Origin: Paenibacillus pasadenensis DSM 19293
GTDB lineage: Bacteria > Bacillota > Bacilli > Paenibacillales > Paenibacillaceae
Direction: 5' to 3'
Assembly: GCF_000422485.1 (NCBI RefSeq)
Contig: NZ_KE383855.1
Location: 1-64,000, forward strand
Length of the DNA stretch: 64,000 nucleotides
Below the pieces are notes generated by a model, which saw only the letters and a list, made by a program, of their open reading frames with translations, did not search any database and was not told the origin of the DNA. Positions within the stretch are counted from its first letter, which is position 1, and each line of letters opens with the position of its first letter. This document shows positions 17,412-26,264 of the stretch, one piece after another. Both the position numbers and the translations under genes were made by a program.

Positions 17412-18221
17412 TCAATTTAATTTCTTTATGACAAAATGGATGGATTCGATGTCGACCAAAGCCTCTCGTAGCTCAATGGGCAATTGTATCTCTAAATGAA
17501 TGCCATCAAACCTTACCATAACTTCGATAGCAGTCAGAGGGAGGAGAGTATCAACCGACGCTAACAAATTGTAATTTGTAGTACGAAGTAAAAGCTCATT
17601 GCCATACGAAATAAGATCTACATAGTAATCCTCGGCAGACAGCTTGAATGATGCGGGTAACTGTAGCCCAGTTGTAGTTTGCTTGACAGAAACGGACTGA
17701 TGATACGAAGCAAGCGGAAAATCGAAAGACAACTTCCCGATACTCTCTTGAAGCCTCTGTATGGCCGCAGACGTGCCGTTAATAAGTGCATCGGCAATCT
17801 GCCTTATCAATGTCATAAACTGCGTGATTCGTAAGCGTAGAAGGTCTCGGTGGATGTATGATATCCTTCGAACATTGTCGACCAAAAGGTTGGGAGTGCC
17901 ACTCATGAATGATTCGAAAAACCTGATCTTCCATCCGGTTAGCCGTTCAAACCATTTCAACCAAAAGAATTGCATTGAGTCATATTTGTGGTTACTGATG
18001 ACGATTACATAATTGTGTTCGCTGTCAGTCGCTTTCAGTTCAATGACTTCTTTACTGATGGATGTATGTCGGGTAGAAGTAGGTTTCATATTCACCAATT
18101 GTACCTCGTTGACTTCAATGATAACAGGCAGTTGATGCTTTTGCATTTTCCGGATCAATCCTTTCAGAATGTATTGTATAGGGCAGACGTCGCGGTCGGC
18201 CGAGGATACGAGGGATAGCAA
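17412..18221 (-). CDS. hypothetical protein
   Basis: The product is up to 269 aa. The furthest start is a TTG at 18221 (AAGGCG ahead). An ATG at 18146 (MQKHQLPVIIEV) is an alternative. The N-terminal third looks beta-rich, the middle is basic and helical, and the C-terminus again beta (VMVRFDGIHLEIQLPIELRE). No family recognised. It lies between rep and radC on the opposite strand from rep. Confidence 0.5.
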   Translation of the reverse strand: MLSLVSSADRDVCPIQYILKGLIRKMQKHQLPVIIEVNEVQLVNMKPTSTRHTSISKEVIELKATDSEHNYVIVISNHKYDSMQFFWLKWFERLTGWKIRFFESFMSGTPNLLVDNVRRISYIHRDLLRLRITQFMTLIRQIADALINGTSAAIQRLQESIGKLSFDFPLASYHQSVSVKQTTTGLQLPASFKLSAEDYYVDLISYGNELLLRTTNYNLLASVDTLLPLTAIEVMVRFDGIHLEIQLPIELREALVDIESIHFVIKKLN

Positions 18222-18299
18222 GGCAACGCCTTAATACAGACAATCGCCTTTGCATATCCAGCTTCATAATTTAGAACAAAGGGATCCTGGTTTGAATCG

Positions 18300-18914
18300 T
18301 TACATCAATCCTTGCTCTTTCAAGCTTAAAAACCGATTATCGCCGATAATAATGTGATCCAGTACTTCAATTCCGATGATCTCACCAACTTCAACAAGCC
18401 TCTTGGTCAACTGCAAATCTTCCGGTGAAGGATCAACTACGCCGCTGGGATGATTATGACAAGCGATAATGGACGCCGCTGAGCGTTTGACGGCAGCCCG
18501 GAACAATTCTCGAGGGTGGACGATTGCAGCATTTAGAGTGCCGATGGAGATTGTCTCCGGCTGCCCGATTACATGATTCTTCGTATTGAGAAAGATGACA
18601 ACAAAATGTTCCTGTTGCAGATAGTGTAGATGCGGCAAAAGAAGATCGGCAGCATCTTTTGGCGATCGAATGATACAAGGGGAACTGTGAAGAGGTTCAT
18701 TCAATTTTCGAGCTAATTGTAGTACTGCAATGATTTGGCGGGCTCGCACTCGTCCGATGCCCTTAATCTCGGTGAGCTCCTGCTCAGTTACATTCATCAG
18801 ATCAACTAGTGATGGGAAGCGTGCAAAGATTTCATTAACAACGTAGGAGCCTTCCCTCTCTGCCAATACTTCGGTAAAAAGAGTTTTGATTGACGGTAAG
18901 CTATATACATTCAT
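18300..18914 (-). CDS. radC: RadC/JAB-domain protein
   Basis: The start at 18914 follows GGAGGAATTTTAT. Residues about 40-75 contain helix-hairpin-helix motifs (LMNVTEQELTEIKGIGRVRA). The JAMM metal-protease-like centre HNHPSGVVDPSPED lies near residue 150-163. RadC proteins of this short type (about 204 aa) are common on integrative elements, often near defence or repair genes. Their biochemical role remains unclear. All metal ligands are present. Confidence 0.9.
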   Translation of the reverse strand: MNVYSLPSIKTLFTEVLAEREGSYVVNEIFARFPSLVDLMNVTEQELTEIKGIGRVRARQIIAVLQLARKLNEPLHSSPCIIRSPKDAADLLLPHLHYLQQEHFVVIFLNTKNHVIGQPETISIGTLNAAIVHPRELFRAAVKRSAASIIACHNHPSGVVDPSPEDLQLTKRLVEVGEIIGIEVLDHIIIGDNRFLSLKEQGLM

Positions 18915-18935
18915 ATAAAATTCCTCCGTATAATG

Positions 18936-18965
18936 CAAAAAGGAGAAGCCACGGTGGCCTCTCCT
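18936..18965 (-). terminator. terminator between the 59-aa gene and radC
   Basis: On the minus strand GGAGAGGCCAC and GTGGCTTCTCC pair, followed by TTTTT. The radC ribosome site starts a few bases later, so readthrough or attenuation could matter. Confidence 0.7.
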
Positions 18966-19025
18966 ATTGCGTGATGTGATAAAATTCGGTAAGATAAGTA
19001 CAAGAGTTTTTTCTTAGTCGCTCCG

Positions 19026-19205
19026 TTATCGGGCGGCTTTTTCTTTTTTGAGTTGGTCAATCTCAATCTGAACCAGTGTAACTTTGACGAGTAGTTGGCA
19101 GTATGCTCTGCCTTCTTCGGTATTGAAGCTGGCTTCACGATCCATCATTTGCATGATCTCTGCAAGCCGATTCTTCATCATCAGCAATTCACGCAATCTC
19201 CCCAC
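19026..19205 (-). CDS. small hypothetical protein
   Basis: AAAGGAGGTGACAGC precedes a GTG at 19205 (GRLRELLMMKNRLAEIMQMM...), giving 59 aa. A longer ATG start at 19244 would place this ribosome site inside the gene. The product is helical with a lysine-rich end (IDQLKKEKAAR), possibly a coiled coil. Function unknown. Confidence 0.55.
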   Translation of the reverse strand: MGRLRELLMMKNRLAEIMQMMDREASFNTEEGRAYCQLLVKVTLVQIEIDQLKKEKAAR

Positions 19206-19315
19206 GCTGTCACCTCCTTTCGCGTCCATAAAAATAGCCTTCAAGTCGAATTACCAACAGTGGCTACAGCAGTAAATCTCATTATTCATTTGTTTCCGAC
19301 GATTAGCGTCATCAC

Positions 19316-19495
19316 TTAACTACGAACAAGCGATGCTTTAACGGAATAAGTGATTAGAACTGTGATCTTTGCATCCTGCAGTGCGATAATTGAATATTTT
19401 TCTTTGTCAACTTTAACACTGTAGATGAATCCTTTCTGTTTGCAGAACCCGAGATATTCCTTTTGACTGTTTTTCTTGAATGCTTCATAGTTCAC
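19316..19495 (-). CDS. small hypothetical protein (59 aa)
   Basis: A frame from GTG 19495 to TAA 19316 encodes NYEAFKKNSQKEYLGF... with alternating hydrophobic residues suggestive of a small beta fold. GAGGGATG lies upstream with loose spacing. An overlapping ATG frame encodes a low-complexity 44-mer and is less likely. Neighbours are similar small minus-strand genes. Moderate to low confidence. Confidence 0.4.
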   Translation of the reverse strand: MNYEAFKKNSQKEYLGFCKQKGFIYSVKVDKEKYSIIALQDAKITVLITYSVKASLVRS

Positions 19496-19520
19496 CTCAG
19501 TTCACATCCCTCACAGATCA

Positions 19521-19745
19521 TCATTTTACTTTTGATGCTGTTCGTTTCAGATGCGTTTGGAGCTGATTTGGGAATTCCCGATAGAAGTAAATCTGCATCC
19601 ATCGAGCGGCTGTCTCATCATCTACCTGATAAGAGCGGCGGCAATATGAATGCAACAGTGTACCCGCAATACGGATACTTCCGTTCATTACGAGTTGCCT
19701 CAAAGTCGTTGCTAAATCCTCAGGCAATTCACGTTTTACACCCAT
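19521..19745 (-). CDS. small hypothetical protein
   Basis: GGAGGTGAAAACGC precedes ATG 19745, an ideal ribosome site. The product is 74 aa (MGVKRELPEDLATTLRQLVM...), helical, basic at the C-terminus (HLKRTASKVK). It begins a run of three small minus-strand genes leading to radC. Family not recognised. Confidence 0.6.
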   Translation of the reverse strand: MGVKRELPEDLATTLRQLVMNGSIRIAGTLLHSYCRRSYQVDDETAARWMQIYFYREFPNQLQTHLKRTASKVK

Positions 19746-20469
19746 GCGTTTTCACCTCCTTCAGTGCCGTACTCGCACTCCGGCAATTTTCTCTGTAAAG
19801 TCAAATAACCTTGTATTCCTCCCATGTTTTGTTTTCTTATTTCTTACGTTCCGAGTCCTCGCTGTCATAAAAGATGGCTAAACTAAAAAACTGCTGTCCG
19901 CTGAATAACAGCAGATAGCAGTCTTTATGCAACCGGGTGCGGCATGAAACGGTAGGCCCCCCTCGTGTTAAAAAAGCAGTGTGGTACCGGAAAAAAATAT
20001 ATGAATTTCTTACCCAAATAGGGGAAGCTAGGACTTCAATACTTGCGGCGTACATTCTATGGATTTTAATAGTTTCTGAAGTGGTGGCACACATTTTATT
20101 ATAAGTTCAATGTTACAAAACTGATTATTAATCGCTTATTAAGAAGACTGCCCAGATTATTTATTTATACTGTACCCCCTATTTTCTTTTACTTGGGAAT
20201 AATGGGCATTTCCACTGGTACATAACGAAAAAGAACAATATTGCTTCAAATGAAAACCATAATCGAATTCTTTGAAGATTTTCTAATTGGTACAGCGTAC
20301 AACTAATGGTACGACATACCATTTCTTTCTGCCCAACAAGACGCCGGTAGGCGGTGTATCTAGCACTAGGATGAAAATACTATCAGGTACAAGGATATTG
20401 GATGATCGATGTCGAAAAGGAGATAGATTGCTAATAACGTAACAGTCGGCTTTAACAAGGGGTGTATCT
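19746..20469. other. 724-base gap without a supported gene
   Basis: The stretch is AT-rich and separates the small-gene cluster from the defence operon. An 85-codon open frame on the minus strand (19837-20094) has no ribosome site and looks non-coding overall. AATGGTA/TACCATT at 20305-20323 is a perfect 7-bp inverted repeat. The promoter of the downstream operon must lie here but no convincing -35/-10 pair stands out. Confidence 0.5.
20305..20323. promoter_or_regulatory. inverted repeat upstream of the defence operon
   Basis: AATGGTA and TACCATT are separated by CGACA, a perfect 7-bp dyad about 150 bases before the helicase gene. It is a candidate operator for the four-gene operon. Confidence 0.35.
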
Positions 20470-23400
20470 ATGGAAATCATCAATAACATCGACCAACTTC
20501 TTGGAGATGATCTGAAGCATACGCTACGTAAAGGAACGAAGTTGTCGATTGCGGCTTCCTGTTTTTCTGTCTATGCGTATGAAGCATTAATAAAGGAATT
20601 AAATCAGGTTGAGGAAGTGAGGTTTATTTTTACTTCCCCCACCTTTGTTGCTGATAGCATAAAAAAAGAAAAGCGTGAGTTCTATATCCCAAAGCTCAAC
20701 CGGGAAAGGAGCTTGTACGGCACAGAATTCGAAATCCGCCTCAAGAACGAGATGACTCTAAAAGCAATCGCCAAAGAATGTAGCGACTGGATTCGGAAAA
20801 AGGTCACGTTCAAATCGAACCGTACATCTGGATCAATGCAGGGGATGCTCAATATGCATTCAGATAATGGAGAAGTCACCTATATGCCCGTTGATGGCTT
20901 TACAACCGTTGATCTTGGTTACGAGAAGGGCAATGCCTTATCCAAAATGGTGAACAAGTTTACCGAAGCTCCGTTTACTAAAATGTATTTTGATCTGTTC
21001 GATCAGGTATGGAACGATAAAAGTAAACTGGAAGACGTGACTCAACAAGTAGCAGATCACATCTCTTCTGTTTATAAAGAGAACTCACACGAATTCGTAT
21101 ACTACGTTATTTTGTACAACATCTTTAACGAGTTTCTTTCAGACATAACCGAAGATATACTACCAAACGAAGCAACGGGGTTCAAAGACACTGTCATCTG
21201 GAACCGACTATATCATTTTCAGAAAGATGCAGTGCTAGGTGCTATCAATAAGCTGGAGAAATACAATGGATGTATTCTTGCAGACAGTGTTGGTTTGGGG
21301 AAAACATTCAGTGCTTTAGGCATAATCAAATATTATGAACTCCGTAATAAGTCAGTGTTAGTACTTTGTCCGAAGAAGTTAGGAGACAACTGGCTGACCT
21401 ATAAGCAGAATGTGACAAACAACATCCTGTATGCCGACCGATTGAGATACGATGTCCTTTACCACACAGATATTTCACGTGACAGAGGTAAATCCAATGA
21501 TATCCCTTTAGACCGTCTAAATTGGGGTAACTATGATCTTCTTGTCATTGATGAATCTCACAACTTCCGCAACAATGAAGCAAAAAAGGATAAGGAAAAC
21601 CGTTACCAGATGCTTATGCGGAAAGTAATAAAAAGCGGCGTTAAAACAAAAGTGTTAATGTTATCGGCTACACCAGTAAATAACAAGTTTATGGATCTAC
21701 GCAATCAACTGGCATTGGCCTACGAAGGAAATGCTGACGAAATTAACAAGAAGCTTGGTACGGATCGAGGAATTAACGATATCTTTAAGCGAGCTCAATC
21801 TGCTTTTAACCAATGGTCTAAGCTAGATGCATCGAAGCGAACGACTGAAACATTACTAGACATGCTTGATTTCGATTTCTTTGAATTGCTGGATAGTCTT
21901 ACAATTGCACGTTCACGTAAACATATTCAAAAATATTACAACTCTGAGGAAATTGGAGAATTCCCAAAGCGACTGCAACCCATATCAAAGTTCTGCAACA
22001 TAACGGATCGAAGTGATGTGGTTGGCTACAATGAGATATTCACGGAATTGTCTAGAATCAACCTAGGGATCTATGCTCCGTTCAAGTACATTCAGCCTAG
22101 TAGATTACGTTTCTATGAAGAGATTTATGATACAAGAGTAAGAGGTGGAAGTGGGAGCTTCAAACAGATGGATCGTGAAGGTAGTTTACAATTGTTAATG
22201 AGGGTAAACTTATTGAAGCGTTTGGAAAGTTCTGTGGAATCATTCCGTTTAACACTGTCTAAGATAATATCCAAACTCAATCAAACACTTGAACAGATTG
22301 AAGCCTATGAGAATAATGGAAAATCAGACTCTGTAGGATATACAGATTATGAGGATACGAATTTAGACAATGATGATTGGTTAGATGACGACTTCAGCAT
22401 AGGCAGTACGATAAAAATTAACTTATCTGATATGGACGTGCTTCGCTGGAAAGAGGACCTTACCCATGATAGGGACATTTTGTTTGGTCTGTTCGAAGAA
22501 ATGCAGAAAGTAACGCCGGAGCATGATGAGAAGTTGAATACGTTGAAGCAGGTTATCGATTATAAGATTCAGCACCCAATCAATCCGGAAAATCGTAAGG
22601 TTATTATTTTTAGTGCATTTACAGATACAGCAGCGTACCTATACACGCATTTAAGTGAATATATGAGAGAGAAATACCATATCCATACCGCAAAGATTGT
22701 CGGCAGTGATGAAAATAAAAACACAGCTGGCTTACGGAATGACATTCACACCCTACTGACCTGCTTTTCGCCTCGCTCTAAAGAGAAGCATTTAACAATG
22801 CCTGATGTAAAAGGTACGATTGATCTCCTTATTGCGTCAGACTGTATTTCTGAAGGGCAGAACTTGCAGGATAGTGATTATCTCATCAACTACGATATCC
22901 ATTGGAATCCAGTTCGGATTATTCAGCGTTTCGGACGAATTGACCGGATTGGTTCGAAAAATAAAGCGATTCAGCTAGTCAATTTTTGGCCGAATATGAC
23001 GCTCGATGAATATATTCAACTGAAGCAACGTGTAGAAAATCGAATGGTGATTATGGATATGACAGCGACTGGTGATGACAATGTTCTCTTTAACCAATCC
23101 AGTGATTTGGAGTATCGAAAGCAACAACTGAATCGTTTACAGAAGGAAGTAGTCGACCTCGATGATATGGATACAGGCGTGTCTATAACTGACTTAGGAC
23201 TTAATGACTTCCGAATGGATCTTGTGAATTATGTTAAAGAGAATGATGAGCTAGATACCGTTCCGAGCGGGTTGCACACTGTTGTGTCCGCAGATGTAGA
23301 CAAAGGAGTAAAACCCGGCGTCATCTTTGTTTTACGTAACATCAACGATGAACTCAATCCAAATCAACAGAACAGGCTTCATCCTTTTTATTTAGTTTAT

Positions 23401-23730
23401 ATGGGCGATGATGGCGAAGTCATTACGAATCACATGGATGTGAAGAAGACTTTAGATATCCTGAGATCACTTTGCAGAGGACAATCCGAGCCGATAATGG
23501 AAGCATGCCGTGACTTTAATCTTGAAACGAAAGACGGCAGAAAGATGGGTAACTACTCTATGTTACTCGAAGAGACGATCCGATCCATTGTACAAGTCAA
23601 GGAAGAAAGCGACCTCGATAGTCTATTCAGCTCAGGAGGTACTTCAGCATTACTAGATTCTATCAAAGGTTTGGAGGACTTCGAACTGATTACCTTCGTT
23701 GTCATTCGGCAGGAGAATGCTTATGTTTAA
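20470..23730 (+). CDS. PLD-like/SNF2 helicase of an expanded type III restriction-like operon
   Basis: This 1086-aa protein has an N-terminal region like the phospholipase D-like domain found fused to Snf2-like helicases (LSIAASCFSVYAYEALIKEL), though no intact HxK motif is visible. A superfamily 2 helicase follows: Walker A ADSVGLGKTF near 275-283, DESH near 361-364, LSATPVNN, and motif VI QRFGRIDRIG near 819-828. It starts a tight operon with the DUF4391-type gene, Mod and Res. It probably translocates on or remodels DNA in defence. AAGGGGTG precedes the ATG. Confidence 0.82.
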   Translation: MEIINNIDQLLGDDLKHTLRKGTKLSIAASCFSVYAYEALIKELNQVEEVRFIFTSPTFVADSIKKEKREFYIPKLNRERSLYGTEFEIRLKNEMTLKAIAKECSDWIRKKVTFKSNRTSGSMQGMLNMHSDNGEVTYMPVDGFTTVDLGYEKGNALSKMVNKFTEAPFTKMYFDLFDQVWNDKSKLEDVTQQVADHISSVYKENSHEFVYYVILYNIFNEFLSDITEDILPNEATGFKDTVIWNRLYHFQKDAVLGAINKLEKYNGCILADSVGLGKTFSALGIIKYYELRNKSVLVLCPKKLGDNWLTYKQNVTNNILYADRLRYDVLYHTDISRDRGKSNDIPLDRLNWGNYDLLVIDESHNFRNNEAKKDKENRYQMLMRKVIKSGVKTKVLMLSATPVNNKFMDLRNQLALAYEGNADEINKKLGTDRGINDIFKRAQSAFNQWSKLDASKRTTETLLDMLDFDFFELLDSLTIARSRKHIQKYYNSEEIGEFPKRLQPISKFCNITDRSDVVGYNEIFTELSRINLGIYAPFKYIQPSRLRFYEEIYDTRVRGGSGSFKQMDREGSLQLLMRVNLLKRLESSVESFRLTLSKIISKLNQTLEQIEAYENNGKSDSVGYTDYEDTNLDNDDWLDDDFSIGSTIKINLSDMDVLRWKEDLTHDRDILFGLFEEMQKVTPEHDEKLNTLKQVIDYKIQHPINPENRKVIIFSAFTDTAAYLYTHLSEYMREKYHIHTAKIVGSDENKNTAGLRNDIHTLLTCFSPRSKEKHLTMPDVKGTIDLLIASDCISEGQNLQDSDYLINYDIHWNPVRIIQRFGRIDRIGSKNKAIQLVNFWPNMTLDEYIQLKQRVENRMVIMDMTATGDDNVLFNQSSDLEYRKQQLNRLQKEVVDLDDMDTGVSITDLGLNDFRMDLVNYVKENDELDTVPSGLHTVVSADVDKGVKPGVIFVLRNINDELNPNQQNRLHPFYLVYMGDDGEVITNHMDVKKTLDILRSLCRGQSEPIMEACRDFNLETKDGRKMGNYSMLLEETIRSIVQVKEESDLDSLFSSGGTSALLDSIKGLEDFELITFVVIRQENAYV

Positions 23731-24406
23731 GCTGCCGACAAGCACATTGGTGAACCGTAAAATCCCAAAAGTCAAATTTTACGAGAAGCTACAAGCAAAT
23801 CATCAACTGAAGGATTTATTTACACACCAAGTGGATTCGATTGTCTGGAAGCATAAGTTGTCCAAAGAGACGATTCGATTAGAACCCAAAGACGAGATTG
23901 AAGAACTACAGGTGTTTGAGCTTCATTTGAAGGAGGAATCCTATTCCCTGGACCTACTCCGAAGTATAGACAAGTCAATTCCCTATCCGATTTTACACGT
24001 TCTGATGTATGAAGATCGGGTAAAGCTGGCTATTGCTTATAAGGAACGGAATCAGGCAAACGAAAATCGATCGGTCGTTCGTTCATATCATGAATCGAAT
24101 TGGCAGCCTAAAGATGAACTGCAATTTGAAATTATCCTAGGACTTGATCTAAAGGCCGTCTACGAGAATATCATACGTAAACTACTGACAGTTAAAGCAA
24201 AACCAGAGATGGATCTCGTTGACGTCTTAGAGCGTCAATCTCAAATCGAAAAGTTAACACAAGAATGCCAGCGGCTAGAAGCTAAAATTCGCACTGAGAA
24301 GCAATTTAACAGAAAAGTCGATCTGAATATGACACTGCAACGGAAACGGAAAGAATTGAAACGGATGTTAAAACTTGATACGGAGGTAAATGATAGTTAT
24401 GAATAA
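23723..24406 (+). CDS. DUF4391-type protein
   Basis: The start at 23723 (AGGAG ahead) overlaps the helicase stop by 8 bases. The 227-aa product starts MFKLPTSTLVNRKIPKVKFYEK and has a C-terminal coiled coil (ERQSQIEKLTQECQRLEAKI...). It resembles DUF4391 proteins, which are typically encoded beside type III-like methyltransferases. The activity is unknown. The position between helicase and Mod suggests it bridges or regulates them. Confidence 0.7.
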   Translation: MFKLPTSTLVNRKIPKVKFYEKLQANHQLKDLFTHQVDSIVWKHKLSKETIRLEPKDEIEELQVFELHLKEESYSLDLLRSIDKSIPYPILHVLMYEDRVKLAIAYKERNQANENRSVVRSYHESNWQPKDELQFEIILGLDLKAVYENIIRKLLTVKAKPEMDLVDVLERQSQIEKLTQECQRLEAKIRTEKQFNRKVDLNMTLQRKRKELKRMLKLDTEVNDSYE

Positions 24407-26249
24407 GTTGACGATGAAATCAAAAGATCTTACGCAGGAAAATATCGATAAAATCGCCGCTATATTTCCTAGTGTTGTTACAGAAGCGATGGATGGGCAA
24501 GGGAACATACAACGAAACATCGATTTTGATCTTCTGAAGCAGGAACTATCCGATGTCTTGGTTGAGGGTGAAAAGGAACGTTATCAATTGACATGGCCGG
24601 GTAAGAAAGAAGCAATTCTCGAAGGTAATAGACCTATAGACAAGACACTAAGACCAGTAATAAAAGATAGTCTAAACTGGGAAAAAACTCAAAATTTGTA
24701 TATTGAAGGTGACAACCTCGAAGTATTGAAAATACTACAGGAGTCATATCTGAATAAAGTTAAGATGATTTATATTGATCCTCCGTACAATACAGGGAAG
24801 GATTTTCTTTATAAAGATAACTTTAGTGAAACAAATGAGGAATATTTAGACGAATCCGGTCAGATAGATGAGAATGGTAGTAGACTATTTCAGAACACTG
24901 AATCAAATGGTAGATTCCATAGTGATTGGTTAACGATGATGTATGCTAGGCTAAAAATAGCAAGAAATTTACTGAGGGACGACGGGGTTATTTTAATTAG
25001 TATCGATGATAATGAATCTCATAATTTAAGAGGGATTACTGACGAGATTTTTGGTGTTAACAACTTTCTTGCAACCTTTGTCTGGAAGTCAAGAAGAAAG
25101 CCTATAAATGTTGGAGAAGCAAAATTTAAACCACAACGATGTTCAGAGTATATATTAATGTACTCCAAGAATTCTGATAAAGTACAATTCATGCCAACAT
25201 ATTCTGGAGAAGAACGGTCATATCCTCATGAAGATTCAAAAGGTAAATATAGATTAACAACAATATTAAAATCAAATAGAGGTGGCAACGAAAGAGCAAC
25301 AATGAGGTTTGAGATAAATGGGTATGTACCTCCCGAAGGCCAACGTTGGCAGGGAGGAGAAGACTTTATCCAAGACTTATTCAACAACGGATACATTGAG
25401 TTTAAGAATGGAGTACCATTTAGAAAGTACTATCAAAATGAAGAAGAAGCTGAGCATGATCCGTTATATACTTTTTTGTCCGAAGAAAAAACGGGTAGTT
25501 CTGAGTCTGGAAAAACTTACTTAAACAACATACTAGGAAACAACCACGGATTTGATACTGTAAAGCCTAAAGAAATTCTCAATATCTTTCTCACAACCCT
25601 TACAAACAACGGTGATTTAGTGATGGACTTTTTCTCTGGGTCAGGAACCACGGCAGATTCTGTTATGCAAACAAACGCAATTGATGGAAAAAGCCGAAAG
25701 TATATCATGGTTCAACTTCCTGTCGATATTGATAAGGACTCTCCAACCTACAAGGCAGGATATAAGAATATCTGCGAAATCGGAAAAGAACGCATCCGCC
25801 GTGCTGCCAAGAAGATCAAAGAAGAAACTGGAGCAGAAATCGATTACGGCTTCCGCGTATATCGAGTAGACTCCAGCAACATGAAAGATGTCTATTACAC
25901 GCCTGACAAGCTAGGCCAGATGAATCTGGATGATATGGCGTCGAACATAAAAGAAGATCGTACTGGCGAGGACTTACTCATCCAAGTGATGCTGGAGTGT
26001 GGACTAGAGCTTTCATTGCCGATGGAATCCAAAGAAATCGAAGGCAAGACCGTCCACTACGTTGCAGGCAATTCCTTAATCGCTTGCTTTGATGACGAGG
26101 TGTCCGAGTCGGTTATCAAGAAGATCGCAGAGGATCAACCTCTTCGCGTTGTATTCCGTGACAGCTCCTTCCGGGATGATTCGGCTCGCATCAATGTTGA
26201 AGAACTGTTCAAGCTACTCTCCCCAAGCACTGAAATTCAAGTGCTGTAA
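24399..26249 (+). CDS. type III restriction-modification methyltransferase (Mod)
   Basis: It is a beta-class N6-adenine methyltransferase that gives the complex its sequence specificity. DPPYNTGKDF (about residues 127-136) comes before the SAM site FFSGSGTTAD (about 411-420), the beta-class order, with the target-recognition region between them. The ATG at 24399 follows GGAGGTAA and overlaps the previous stop by 8 bases. The 616-aa length is normal. It should pair with the Res subunit downstream. Confidence 0.9.
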   Translation: MNKLTMKSKDLTQENIDKIAAIFPSVVTEAMDGQGNIQRNIDFDLLKQELSDVLVEGEKERYQLTWPGKKEAILEGNRPIDKTLRPVIKDSLNWEKTQNLYIEGDNLEVLKILQESYLNKVKMIYIDPPYNTGKDFLYKDNFSETNEEYLDESGQIDENGSRLFQNTESNGRFHSDWLTMMYARLKIARNLLRDDGVILISIDDNESHNLRGITDEIFGVNNFLATFVWKSRRKPINVGEAKFKPQRCSEYILMYSKNSDKVQFMPTYSGEERSYPHEDSKGKYRLTTILKSNRGGNERATMRFEINGYVPPEGQRWQGGEDFIQDLFNNGYIEFKNGVPFRKYYQNEEEAEHDPLYTFLSEEKTGSSESGKTYLNNILGNNHGFDTVKPKEILNIFLTTLTNNGDLVMDFFSGSGTTADSVMQTNAIDGKSRKYIMVQLPVDIDKDSPTYKAGYKNICEIGKERIRRAAKKIKEETGAEIDYGFRVYRVDSSNMKDVYYTPDKLGQMNLDDMASNIKEDRTGEDLLIQVMLECGLELSLPMESKEIEGKTVHYVAGNSLIACFDDEVSESVIKKIAEDQPLRVVFRDSSFRDDSARINVEELFKLLSPSTEIQVL

Positions 26250-26264
26250 GGAAGGTGAGCAGCG

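Noticed and set aside
19837-20094. 85-codon minus-strand open frame
   Set aside because: No ribosome site before its ATG, unusual composition in an AT-rich gap, and no recognisable motif; the C-terminal residues look protein-like but the whole is not convincing.
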